From NCBI GenBank assembly GCA_964247055.1, contig OZ176051.1, forward strand, positions 10,974,001-11,038,000: 64,000 nt of DNA, read 5' to 3'. Position numbers and translations under genes: made by a program. Shown here one piece after another: positions 49,684 through 61,326 of this stretch (the first letter of the stretch is position 1; each line of letters opens with the position of its first letter). Source of the stretch: Paragordius varius (lineage: Eukaryota; Nematomorpha). The notes beneath the pieces were generated by a model. It worked only from the letters and a program-made list of their open reading frames with translations. It was not told where the DNA came from and searched no databases.

Positions 49684-51754
49684 GACTCTTTGTAAAATAA
49701 TAAGAAGAGTATGCGATTAATTTTTTGGCATCTTATATAATTAACCATTATATGGTGGTATTTGGTTTTTTTTATTTACAAAGCTAAGACGGCCAATATT
49801 TAGTTAGCATTTTTTATAGCTTTATAGGTTAATATATTTCGCATTTGAAACAGCCTGATAACTGATATAATCAAAAAAAGACATTACAGGCTCCATCTTG
49901 TTTTATGTAAACAAATATCAAATTTAACATTTTCTCGTCTAAACCACATTTTATATGAGTCATCACACCGTTTATTATATTCAATGGGCTTGCTAATATA
50001 TTATTGATAACGTTTGTGTATTTTAGCATATACATTAGATCAGTTCCACAAAATAATATATTAATAATAAATTTTAGTAGAATGAATAAAATAATCTATG
50101 GCAATTATTGCCTTGTAACATATGTAGTAAAAATATAATAACGTATTTTCATACAATTATTGAACATTATACTTATACTGAGTATAGTTATAAATTATAA
50201 CCGTTATAGCTAAGTAAAGGCTTGAGCAAATACGCAGCCGATTAATTTTAAACCGTAGCCATTTTACTTATCTCAACCAAAACACACACAAGCTGAGTCC
50301 AAAAACTAGCGACCTATTTTCATCAATCATATAAATTAAATAAATTTATGAATTAATATGCAACGTATTCGCCAATTTAATATAAAAATAATTATTTTCA
50401 TCGTTAGTAGATGCTTATTTTTTATTTAATCTATCCAATGCGCATTTTCGTTAATACAATTATTTAACAGTATACTTATACTAGGCATAATCATAGTAAT
50501 ATTTCTTATAGCTAATGAGCGAAATTACGTAGGCGATTAATTTGACATCGACGCCATTTCACTCATATATTAGGTGAACAACACAGGCAGGTGAGTCTCA
50601 AAAACTAACCTCGTATTTTCTTCAAGTATATAAATTATTGGAAGATTCGCTATTTTAATAATAAATAATTTTCTATTACAAAATTAAAACCGACTTCTAA
50701 TATTTTTAAACTATGTGGCGGAAAATGTTTGATATATCTGAAAATTATATAGCAATTACATTGCATAGACAACCCTTGAAATGGTCAGCCACAATAAGCT
50801 TTTTTAAGCATGGCAAATTAGGCTTTATTAGTCAAGTTGATTTTAATTGAACGTTTTTAACAACAAACTCAAATTTATTTTTAGCTCTCTCAAAAAAAAA
50901 AAAACTCATTATTAATATAAAAAAAATAAGTTTAAGTTTTTAGCACAAATAATTTTATTATGCGGTACATAAAAATGATTATAATGCATAAATTTTGGTA
51001 GAATCAAAAAGCTCATATTACGCTTTTTGGAATGACCCGATTATTTGAAGAGAATATCCTTGTTAAAATAGCCTATAAACTTTCTACTCTGCACTATACC
51101 ACTAAGCAAACTAAATTGAAGTTTACTATAAAGCTATGATTTGAATCACCGTAAAACTGACTTTCATTTATGATTTGAAAGCTCGAAAAATAAATGAACC
51201 TTAAAACTCTACCAGAATAAATATTTTTAGGGATAATTTAAATTTTGGATTTTGTTTGTTGTTTATTATATTTATTTAACACCTAAGCCTTTTAATATTA
51301 GAAAATGCATAGCAATCAATGATCAGCTGTTTTAGAGTTTCGCTCTTTCGCATATATTGATTGCTTTTATATGGCCTTGGTTAACCAAGTTTAGGGTTTT
51401 AGTGCCCATCCTATACTATTTTAAAAATTTGATTCACTCAAAACGTATAACCGTCACTTAAAATTTAACTCTCGGATTAAATAAATAAAAATATGTATTT
51501 TTAATACATTACGTATTTACTGGCATATACTTTTATTGATTGCAAAATTTCTATAAAAAGACAATAGGTTTGAAATCAAAGCAGAAACAAATCAATGATT
51601 ACTTATAACAACAATCTTGCCTCAAACAAAACAAAGAATGTAAATTACTATAAAATTCATTATCACTCCAATGTTTGGGTAAAATTAATTTTATATTGTT
51701 TTTAATTTTCGAGGGCAAGTCGTTGTCGGTGTATGGATGTTGTATTAAAAAGGG
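49684..51754. other. Intergenic between serpin copies
   Basis: Apart from the tandem duplication at 50140-50680 this is A/T-rich DNA in which I see no gene. Confidence 0.5.
50140..50680. repeat. Diverged tandem duplication, unit about 310 bp
   Basis: The blocks TACAATTATT...ATACTTATACT, GCCGATTAATTT / GGCGATTAATTT, GCCATTT(TA/CA)CT and GAGTC(C/T)(A/C)AAAAACTA recur at about 50150-50390 and 50455-50670 in the same order and orientation. It is non-coding. Confidence 0.6.
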
Positions 51755-52400
51755 CGGATAAAAAAAATTTACCTTTTATTAAATAGAATTTAATTCTTCG
51801 ACCACAAAGAAAAGATAAGGAGTGTCGATGGCTCAATTTTCTCCACCAGTTTAAATCCGGTATATGAAATTAATCATCACCAGTACCCAATGGTGTTACG
51901 AAACTAACTGTGTGATCAATGTGCGAAACTTTGACAATTTATTTTGGTTTCCCAATTTCTTTGCCAAACAGCAAATCCAATTTACTAATATGTATAAAAT
52001 TATATATCTTTCTATCCCATGCATAATAAAAAAGTGCAAACGTAACATCAAACAGAATAGTTATATGCATACCTTTTATGGCAAGTGAGTTCCTAGGAAA
52101 AAAGATTCATCATATTTAAATTGGTTTGAAGAAGGCAGGCTTACACTTCCAGTATGCTGTTGAAATTTACGTTTAGATATTTGAGGAAAAAACGTTGGGA
52201 TGTGTCTTAAGTGTGCTTCATGACGATTAGTGCCATTATAAATAGGGATTATGTATATCGTTTTGTGTTTTTTTTGTTATCGAATTATGACGACTCTAGG
52301 TCTGGTTTCTTTATAGACACCTGTCTGATATTTGATTACCTTCCAGATAACATTAGAACAGGCACACCATATTTTCCATTATAAAAATCTGACACCAATA
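51755..52400 (-). pseudogene. Serpin gene fragment (exons 3 and 4), decayed
   Basis: On the minus strand, 51755-51995 matches serpin exon 4 (the coding equivalent of LLFAKE, ISHIDHT, LGTGND, PYLFFVVEELNSI in broken frames). 52090-52400 matches exon 3 (TNRL, IP.VFSSNI, with frame changes). The intron between them is only about 90 bp here. Exons 1-2 were not found. It is clearly more eroded than the pseudogene at 44882-49683. Confidence 0.65.
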
Positions 52401-54100
52401 TTCTACAAATATAATAGTATAGGGTGGATATTATGAGAATATAAAATTATAGAGTAATTTACTGGCTTATTGATAAATTATTCGCATATTTTGAATCAGT
52501 CAACATAAAATTATATTTGCCTGTACAAATATGAATTATTATATTAAATTTAGATTTGATTCAATCAGTTACAATTAAAACTCCATGCATTTTATACGCG
52601 ATGACATATTGGGGCATATATATATGCGGATTTTAATCTTGCAAAACTCTTTGGATGTTTTAATTAAAATTAATCATACCTTGTTCTCCTCTATTAGTTA
52701 AAAAAGCTTACATTTTTTACAGTTTTGTAACTTCTAGACATTAAAAACAAGAATACAAAAACAGCTGATTTTTAAACAATAATTATCAAGATTTTGGTAA
52801 AATGCAACCTGAAAGCTTACACTAATGTTGTAACCATAATATACATTTGTTTGCCTTTTGTATTGGCAATATAAAAAATTAAAGAAAAAATGGCGGATAT
52901 CTGAAAAAAAATTATTCTAACAGCTAACATTCAATCAGTTAGGGTTTATCGATAATTTTTGGGATTTAACATTTAACTAATTTTCAAAATTAAAAGTTTT
53001 AGATAAAGGCCATGTTTATATCATAAAAAATGCGAAAAACTGCATCTTAAGAATGGTAGTTGGTCATTTAAATAATTTTGACGTAAAAGTTATTTGTTTA
53101 TATAGTCAAAATTTTCATTCCCATAAATAAGTCAAAATTTTCACAGAAAAACTTTAAAAAATCATATATATTCATTAAAATTATTAGGTTTAAACTAATA
53201 ATAAATTAAAAAAATCTTTTAAAAGTTTTTGGTTTGCTTTTTTAATATATCAAAATTATTTTACCTCGTGGATACTAAAATGTATAGTCATAACTCTAAA
53301 TTTATTACATAATCTTTAAAAAATAAAAATTAAACTTTGTTTGTCCTTAAATATCGAAATTATTAGAAATAAATTGATGTTGATGGGTATTTTTTTAAAA
53401 AAATAAAATTTAAAAAATGGCTGTTTTGAATGACAAAGCAACAAAAAAACGTTTCAATAAATGTGTTATTTTTAGACATTCCTTACCATCTAGACAAAGT
53501 TTAAGCTATTTTCATCCATCTCTATTTAAAATATAATAATTAAGAAAAACGCTCTCGCGGGTCTGTCCCTTCCTATGTCCAATATTAACTATCAATGTAA
53601 AACATATTAGTATGCTTATAGAGTTTGATTACTCTTTCGAATGATATATTACAAATGGGCATTTGTTTTATATTTTCAAAGTAGAACATTTTTTAGTAAA
53701 CTTTTATTAAAAAGGTCGCATACCAAAAAATTAAATTATACATAATTCATAGGTGGATTTAAATTATTTCGGATCCGTCAAAGTGATAATAAATATCAGA
53801 AAATGCAAAACACTCGGCAAAAAAATTTTTTGTCTAGTGTAATAGGCTGTTATTTGTTTAATAAATTAAATAACCCGTTTGCTGACGTATATTAAATGGG
53901 TTTAGAAAAATAGTTTTTTAACTATAACATATATTTGTTGACATTAAACAAGATAAAGCCTGTTTAGGCTGTTTTAAATGCGTCAATTGATATATATTAT
54001 CATATAAAATTATCAAATTTACTAAATAAATATTGCAAAACCCTATAGCCACGTAAACAAAACCTGTCTTAAACCAAATATTACATCATTTAAAGGAATA
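52401..54100. other. Intergenic upstream of the serpin gene
   Basis: This is A/T-rich sequence with no recognisable gene or repeat boundary. Confidence 0.5.
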
Positions 54101-54101
54101 T

Positions 54102-54109
54102 TATATAAG
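54102..54109 (+). promoter_or_regulatory. TATA box of the serpin gene
   Basis: TATATAAGG lies about 50 bases before the serpin ATG, leaving room for a start site near 54132 and a 25-30-base 5' UTR. Confidence 0.5.
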
Positions 54110-54159
54110 GTGACAAAATATAAAACTAGTACATTTCTCTAAATTTTTACAAAATTACT

Positions 54160-56547
54160 ATGAAACTTCTAATAATTTTAAGTTTTTTACACATACTATA
54201 TGTGTCACACGGGATGGATGTGCCAAAGAAAAAGCCCAAATTCGATTTATTACGAGAGCAGGTAAAATAATTTTCTCATTTTTTATTTATTATTATTAGA
54301 TTAATAAAAACTATATATAATCTTCCATTATAAATTTAAGGCTATTCTAAGCAATCAAGTGTCACTGAAAGGTCCCTTAAAAAACACCCGAGTAGATTAC
54401 GTCTTCTCGCCTGCGGGCCTTCAACTGGGTCTTGGGTTGGTTCAATTTCTTTCGAGTTGTCCCAACACTATCAAAGGTCTGTTGCCTGAACCCGGCTGCA
54501 AAGAACTTAATACCATTTTAAAAACGATTCCGAATACCGGTCCCGGACTCACCCAACTGCGCATTTTGAATGAAATCCACATTGACGAAAATAAACACAG
54601 TGGACCCTTGACAGACCGAGTGGAAAAAAGGGCAAGATCATTATTTGAATCGCATTTCACTGGATACCGTGCATCAAAATATTCCGATTTTATTGGTTTA
54701 CTTAACGGGTTCTATATAAATTATTTTGGCAATCATTTCAAACGATTTCCGGAAACGGTCAAAGGAGATCTTAATACCAGCAGCATATTCTCAATTGGAG
54801 GTGGCATTTTTTTCAGGAGTCCTTGGCTAAAAATCTTTAACAGGTAAATTTTTTATTTCCGGGATATTTCAAAGAATGGATAAAAAGAAAAAATATTTTT
54901 CATTGTTGGATAGGATATTCTGGATACATTTAACTGAAATAAGAGAATGAATGCATCATTTATCTTTTACTTTTCAATTATTATTAAAAGTAAGATAAAA
55001 GAAAATGTGACGTATATGCTTTTTTATCTTTTATCTTTCCATCTATATATTTGTAATTCTGTAGTCGTATTACCAGTGGCGGAATTATAAATTGCCCCCC
55101 CCCCCCCCCCCAGCAAAATTGCCTCTGAAAAAACCCTTTATTAAGATAATGAAAAAATGCATTTTTCCCTTTTTCCTTTTAATCATTACTTTTTGCCAGT
55201 AAAATTACGATCAAACAATCATTACCTCATATACTGTTAAAAAAATTAACAAATTTTGCTTACCCCAAAATAAAAAGGGGGCCTAAAATTTATATTTCAA
55301 AAATGAAAAAAAGGCCCCTGTTTCAAAGGGTCGCTCCGCACTGCACCCCCTAACTTCAAGTAGATTCGCTACTCTGCATAACCTAACAGGATAAAAGATT
55401 GTTGTAAAAGAAATAATTTATATGAGAAGCGCTGATTTTATATGTTTTAAGTCAAAAGTACAGAATGTTTTTTAATATTTGTTATATTTTTTATAAACAC
55501 TATAAATATATATAAAAGAAAAGAAGTTTTAATTGGAACTTACTCTTTATTAACTCCAAGATAATATTTTTAAATGAATGTAGAATGGTGGTATCAACAT
55601 TTTTCAATGGAAAGTCTGGTGTTCCAGTTGCAATGTTATCTGGGAAAGGAATAAAATATCAATTAGGTGATTATAGAGAACTCAGATCCAGAGTCGTCAT
55701 AATCCCATATCAAAAAAAATATAAAATGATCTATTTAATACCGAATGACCATGATACTAATCGTCTTGAGACAACAATTAAGGCGTATCCCAACGTTTTT
55801 CACCAAATAACGAAACGCAAATTTAAACAGTATACAGGGAGTGTACGTGTGCCATCTATGGATCTTCAAACCAACTTAAATATGATGAACCTATTTTCCA
55901 AGGAACTTACCTGCCATCGAGAGTATGTATTTAATAACAATTTGGTAATAAAGAATTACCCATATATTAGAAATAATGCTTGTAGGATCGCAAATTACTA
56001 ATTTTGAGAAATTAATATAAAAGATTGACATCATACATTTTAGTTTGTCACCCAGTTAATTGCACATATTTTTTCAAATGTTTTAAAGAGATTTATATGA
56101 GAATAAGCGAAAAAAAACATCCAACTTCTCAATTTTGGGACGTATATCTGCCATTTTATTCTTTTTGTACAGTAATACCATAATGGATAAAAACTAACTA
56201 AAGTTGTGTTTGTTTTACAATATCTATATACATATATTTTTATATTTAGTAAATTAGATTTGCTCTTCGCCAAAGAAAAAGGAAGGCCCCAACAAATTGG
56301 AAAAATTTCGCACATTGATCACACAATTAAATTTTCCCTAACACCCTTGGGTACTGGTAATGATTATAATTATATACCGGATTTAAGGGCTCCTGAGGAA
56401 AAAGTGGATCTAGCCATCGAAACTCCTTATCTTTTCTTTGTGGTCGAAGAATTGAAATCTATTTTGATAAAAGGAAGATTCGCTAATCCGCCCTTTTTTG
56501 ATACAACAACCATACCACCGCCCACAACGATTCGCCCTCGAAAATGA
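54160..56547 (+). CDS. Secreted serpin-fold protein, 4 exons, 413 aa, probably non-inhibitory
   Basis: Exons 54160-54261, 54341-54843, 55584-55922 and 56250-56547 join in frame (1242 nt). Exon 1 encodes a signal peptide (MKLLIILSFLHILYVSHG). Serpin landmarks in order: VDYVFSPAGLQLGLGLVQF (helix B region), IFSIGGGIFFRSPWLKIFN (strand 3A), VPVAMLSGKGIKYQ...VVIIPY...MIYLIPN (sheets B/C), LQTNLNMMNLFSKE (helix I), KISHIDHTIKFS (strand 5A) and the C-terminal PYLFFVVEELKSILIKGRFA (strands 4B-5B). The expected hinge E-x-G-x-E-A-A-A after strand 5A is replaced by LTPLGTGNDYNY, and the reactive loop looks short. Protease inhibition by loop insertion is therefore unlikely. A Pro/Thr tail (TTTIPPPTTIRPRK) extends past the usual end. 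Two degenerate paralogues lie to the left. Confidence 0.85.
55074..55115 (+). mobile_element. hAT-like terminus with poly-C run in the serpin intron
   Basis: CAGTGGCGG at 55074 is followed by a run of about 18 C. The inverted equivalent (poly-C then CGCCACTG) ends at 61326. CAGTGGCG-type ends are common among hAT elements. The partner end within the serpin intron was not identified. Confidence 0.4.
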
Positions 56548-56841
56548 AATTTTAAAATATATTACAATAATGGAATAAATTACATAAATAATAATTAAAA
56601 CATGTAAATAAATTAAATTGATCCCGCTTAATTGCTTACCCTATATCTTTTTTGGGAGTAAAATAATGTGTCATATCTCGATTTATCATATTCGTATGCT
56701 TTTTACTGAATATAATATTTGTTTTCAACATAGGACTTTGGGCTTATTCGCATTTAAGTATCAAGCCAAATTTTAATGGCGATAATAGGTGTTTTTTTAC
56801 ACCATAAAGCAGCTTGACCAATTTGGGATAGGATATTTTCA

Positions 56842-56847
<6 letters not shown>

Positions 56848-56881
<34 letters not shown>
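56848..56881. repeat. (AT)n microsatellite
   Basis: A TA run of about 17 units lies 300 bp downstream of the serpin stop. Confidence 0.9.
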
Positions 56882-56884
<3 letters not shown>

Positions 56885-56934
56885 GATTATAATATATAAA
56901 TCATTTTTACAAAATCATACGTTCTTTTCTAACT

Positions 56935-57200
56935 AATTACAAATTGCATGGTAGTCTAAAGCAATTTGGAAATTGAATAAAAACACGTATACCTTCAGTA
57001 ATTCCATCATCGCTCAAAATTTATAAACAAAACAAGTTATTTGTAATAAAATGTATCTAAATTCTGGAGAAACTTATTTTTACAATATATTAAAGTGCCT
57101 TTATACCCAGTAGGAGGTTCTGCCACAGTTTATTTTTGATAGCGCTTCATGTTTAAAAAAGCGTCTGCAACCAATATTAATACCCTAGATAAAATTTTGG
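56935..57200. repeat. Duplicated segment D, copy 1
   Basis: This resembles 62920-63180 in the same orientation. Shared blocks include CAAAT(T/C)GCAT(G/T)GTAGT, CTTC...CATTCCGTCA / TTCCATCATCG, and TTTATTTTTGATAGCGCTTC / ATTCTGTAGTGCTCC. On the minus strand both encode similar short peptides (FPNCFRLPCNL and LPTCFKLQCDL), so a decayed exon is possible. Confidence 0.45.
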
Positions 57201-57307
57201 TCATGCGATTGAGATAGGGAATTAGTTTTATAAGTAGAAATTTTATAGGTGTCGTAATATATTATGCCATAAATATATGCCTGGTTGATTGGATACAAGA
57301 AGGTGTG

Positions 57308-57345
<38 letters not shown>
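57308..57345. repeat. (AT)n(GT)n compound microsatellite
   Basis: About ten AT units are followed by about eight GT units. Confidence 0.9.
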
Positions 57346-57346
<1 letters not shown>

Positions 57347-57459
57347 AGTACCCACAAAGGTCAGTTGATTATGTGTGGTTAATTGAGTAAAAGGTCAATC
57401 TATAAAGATCAATAGAAATTATAAAAGGTAAGATAATTGGTAAGTTAAATGTATATCAC

Positions 57460-58350
57460 ATCTCTTTTTACAGCTTTAATTGAGATTTGTATAGAGGCGG
57501 TTTTTTCTGCCATATCTTGTTTAAGAGGTCTATTTGTTAGTATTATTAATTTTTTAATAACCAAATGAGTCATTAGCTACTTGAACATCGGAAAAATTGT
57601 CTGGCTTATTATGAAAATTATTATCACGTCGACCGGGTAAACACCGGTGGTTTTGTATTTGACATAAGGGCTATTTAGAGATTGGTCTAGCTTGTCCGGC
57701 ATCTTACATCATCGTTATAGGAGCTACCATCCATTATTAACATTTTATTGTTACCCGTAACTACATTCTTATTTCCAGAGGTACGGCCACCATGGTAGTT
57801 CCTAACGTCACTATCCCTACCAACATTGTCATCGAGAAAGTTTCCACGACCATCAACCAACTCTGTAATTGCCATTGTCCGTTCTTGTTTTTAATTAATC
57901 AATATGCTTTCGTAGCTCTCTTCCTCTACCAGTCAGTACCTGTAGAAATAATAGACCGATTCAATCTATTACTATCCCTTCCTCCACCCTGTTTCTAACT
58001 CTCTTTTTAAAACACTTTATCGCCTTTAACAATCTCCTTGATATTATCCGGTGTATTTTCTATAAAATCCCTCGTACTATTCATTATCTAAGAAAAAGCT
58101 GTGGGTGTTTCATTTTTACCATAGTGGAATGATGACCTAGACACCCATAACGCTTGGTATCGTTTGCTGTGCTTAGCCTTTCAGAAACTAATGATTTGAA
58201 ATATCACTCCGTGTCGGTAAAAATCATATTTGCTGAGCCACGCCTGCCAAAACATCTTTTTAAACTTTCAGAATTTTTGAACTGTTGACTGTTTTTATTT
58301 GCTCTACTTCTACCCAACGTGTGCTGTGGTCTATTAATACATGGTGCGCA
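57460..58350 (-). mobile_element. Retroelement integrase-like fossil, broken
   Basis: Minus-strand translation shows scattered integrase-like motifs in order: a DHSTRWVEVEQIK-like stretch, a GSANMIFTDTE-like stretch and a GHHSTMVKMKH-like stretch. Gly/Asn-rich sequence follows. The family is most likely Ty3/gypsy kin, but the assignment is weak. It is old and carries several breaks. No LTRs were found. Confidence 0.35.
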
Positions 58351-59219
58351 GCAAAAAACAAATGTTAATGAATCATATATCATTCTATTGCTATAAGCTT
58401 CGGGATAATGAATATCGAAATGATTTATGCGAAAATACTAAAAAAACAGTTGTTTTAATTTTTCTATTATTCGCCAAAATCAATAAAATCGCATTTTTAT
58501 TGTATGTTGGTTCAAATAAAATTGAATGCATTCGATGGAAACGCGTCAACTAAATTTTAATAAATAGCATAGGATAACTCTAAACGCAAAATGTTATCAA
58601 TGATTTTACATTCGGAGAGTCCTAGTATCTAGAATATAAGCAAAATATGCTTTGGCGTAAAGTTTGATGGATGAAAACTTGTTATGCGGTAAAAGATTTT
58701 AAAATTATATATTACTTCTATACATAGAGTTTACCCAATTAACACCTTTAAAAAAATTTAAGCCTCACATAAAAAAGAAAATGTTTCGATAATTTGCACT
58801 AAAGCTAGCTGCGTTTCATACATTTAAATATATATTATCGATATTTTCCATACATTTCAATGAAAAAATATCATCTCAGATTTTTGATTATTGAGAGTTT
58901 TCTAGAAAATCTGGATTATATATTTTTAGAGCCATCTTTAAATACCGCCTTTAAGACATGGAAATAAAACTTAGTCGATAGATCTATTTTTTGCATCGAA
59001 TCGTATGCAAAAAATATTTATATAATATAAATATATTGAATGTTTTGCAAAAATTATACGCAACTTCCGCTTTGGTGCAAATTATCGTAACATTTTCTTT
59101 TTATGTAAGGCTTAAATTTTTTTAAGGGTGTTATATTGGGTAAACTTATATATAGAATTGTTATATGATTTTTTTTATAAAAATTAAAATCTTTTACCGC
59201 ATAATATTTTATAATTAAA
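58351..59219. other. Intergenic, with a weak inverted repeat
   Basis: TTATGCGGTAAAAGATTTTA (58680 on) is mirrored near 59190 (AATCTTTTACCGCATAA). TGGCGTAAAGTTTGATGG-type sequence near 58655 has only a loose inverse. The mirrored inner blocks CCCAATTAACACC...TTAAGCC / GGCTTAAA...GGGTGTTATATTGGG suggest a foldback of about 540 bp (58675-59215). No gene was seen. Confidence 0.55.
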
Positions 59220-60560
59220 ATTTGAGGCCAAAGTTAGTTTTTTTAGCTTAAGGATCTTGCAATCTATGTTGAACCCTATTCTTCTAAGTATTTGACAGAA
59301 AAAAAATAATGTTAAAAATTTTTTATTAAAAACACTATAAAGTAAAACGGATGCCTCACTTCTTGTTTCACTTTTATTTGAAGTATATTTACTTAATCTA
59401 ATACTCTATCAAATCATCCATTCCCTCAACAGTGGCATTAACTGCATGAATTCTAGCACTTCATCGGGAGTATATATTTTAATTGGTCCCATCTAATAGT
59501 TGAACATGAAAAAAAAGCTAGTTATTTTAAATTATTCCGAAACAAGTCACAACAATAACATCTTGTTTCGCTACCCTGACTCCTACTAAATTCAATGAAT
59601 GATTGTCACAATTGACAAATATTACTCTTTTGTTTTATTTCCAGAATCCTTTGTTGAACGCCTGAAATGTGACCCGACACCACAACTGCATTCTCATAGC
59701 ATTGAGATCTACAATTTGATAACTGAATATTATCCATATTTAAATTTCTAAATTACCTTTTTAATTGACATTGCATCTTTGTTGAATAACTGAAAAACCC
59801 AAAGGATTTATTTATGACAACTTTTTTTTTCTCATAATCAATAAACACATACCCGACAACTTGAGAACATTGTTCTCGTGGACTATAATAATACTTTTTT
59901 TATGTCATCGATCAATTTAGCTTTAACTATTGAAGCTAAAAGATGTATAAACTCTGGATTTTGGGTGAAACATAGGATAAAGTGTTAGGAGATTCAATGT
60001 TTTTCATGTGTTCTCCCATTATCGGGTCAAATTTACAAGTTTTAGTAAAGCTAAGAGTTTCCAGGATATGGTGCTGAGTCATCTAGATACATACTTTCAA
60101 CATGTCCTCGAAAAATGTTTGGGTGATAATTTCGCCATCGATTCTTTTCCGATTAAGTGAGCTTCTAGCGCAAAATAAATTCCTATTTTATTTATTAATC
60201 TTCTTTCTGCCTCTTTCCAAGTAGTAAATGCTTTCCGATGATTGAAGCTATTTTCATGATGGATTAAATTATCTTTTTGCTCCATTTACTAAAACCATGC
60301 GCAGTTATAAAAGATGATGGTAAAGAATTAGATCGATCAAAAAGTAGGCAACAAAAATACCAAGGTCTGTTCTTTGGTGAATATAAAAGCCAAGACCTCT
60401 CAACTTCATATCCTTCTTTTTTACCGACCCGTCGAAAAAACCAAGATTGGGGCATTAAACGATGATTTTTGTTTCAAAGATATTGCATTTATTTTGAAAT
60501 CCATGAGATCCACGAATAATAATTTCTGTGCGAAGTTGATTAAATATTACGATTATTATA
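59220..60560 (-). mobile_element. hAT-superfamily transposase relic, copy 2
   Basis: Minus-strand pieces in order from the right: SWLLYSPKNRPWYFCCLLFD, SSFITAHGFSKW, HHENSFNHRKAFTTWKEAER (zf-TTF/DUF4371-type N-terminal region), then the NHSLNLVGVRVAKQD / STIRWDQL catalytic region near 59500-59640. The order and motifs match ZMYM-like hAT transposases. Frames change several times, so it is dead. It is the better preserved partner of the copy at 43020-43490. The CAGTGGCG-type end at 61326 lies upstream on the same strand and could be its terminus. Confidence 0.65.
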
Positions 60561-61258
60561 ATAAATAAAAAGGCGACATCATTAAACCCTATAGGTATAG
60601 CGCTTGGAATTACTAATGGTATATTTGTAGTTTTCTCATCTCTATTTATTGGATCAATAACTTGGGTTTCAGGTGTATGTAGGTTGTTATTATTAAGGGG
60701 TACCGTTATGTTCGTGTCACAACTTTTTTTAATGTTATGGTCAGATATTTTCGTTTAATAAGATTTTATACTTATTCGCATTTTATTTGTTTTCTCCCTG
60801 GATTTTTCGTTTCCTATTTGCGTAACCGCTGAGTTTAGGCATTGATATCTGATGAAAATGAAAGTAATTATAATAAATACAAAAACCTACCTTGTTAGAG
60901 ATGATCTTGGGGATTTAAATGAATAAAATTGGAATTTATTGAATATCATTAAAATAAAAATATAAATTATAAGTTTAATAGATAAGGTTTTGAACAGAGA
61001 GAGAATTTAAAATAATTTAATTGAAGGCATTAAAAGAATCAACAATATGTACGTGATAAAAAACGTTTTTTAAGCGATAAGTTTACTTTAAGGGAATACC
61101 TACATGAAAGTTGTAGTTTGCATAATGTTTGCTCTTGATCTCCATATAATTTTTATATTATTTTATGGATTATTGCGTAAATTGATGAAAAATCTTACTT
61201 GAAAGTTGTCATTATTTTTGGATAATTTAAATTTAATTTAAAAAAATTATATAGGCGC
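60561..61258. other. Intergenic, nothing clear
   Basis: This is A/T-rich sequence between the hAT relic and the poly-C/CGCCACTG terminus. It may be the 5' region of the hAT element. No gene was seen. Confidence 0.4.
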
Positions 61259-61326
61259 CCCTAAATAACAGCGCCTGGGGCATAATGCACCCCCTTGCCC
61301 CCCCCCCCCCCATCGGTACGCCACTG
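61259..61326 (-). mobile_element. hAT-like terminus with poly-C run
   Basis: On the minus strand it reads CAGTGGCGTACCGATGG, a G run, then GCAAGGGGGTGCATTATGCC. The end is of the CAGTGGCG type. It abuts the left edge of the large foldback at 61327. Confidence 0.45.

Noticed and set aside
55074-61326. A single 6.25-kb hAT element bounded by CAGTGGCGG (55074) and CGCCACTG (61326)
   Set aside because: The ends would enclose exons 3-4 of the whole serpin gene. Two independent element ends of the same type are more likely.
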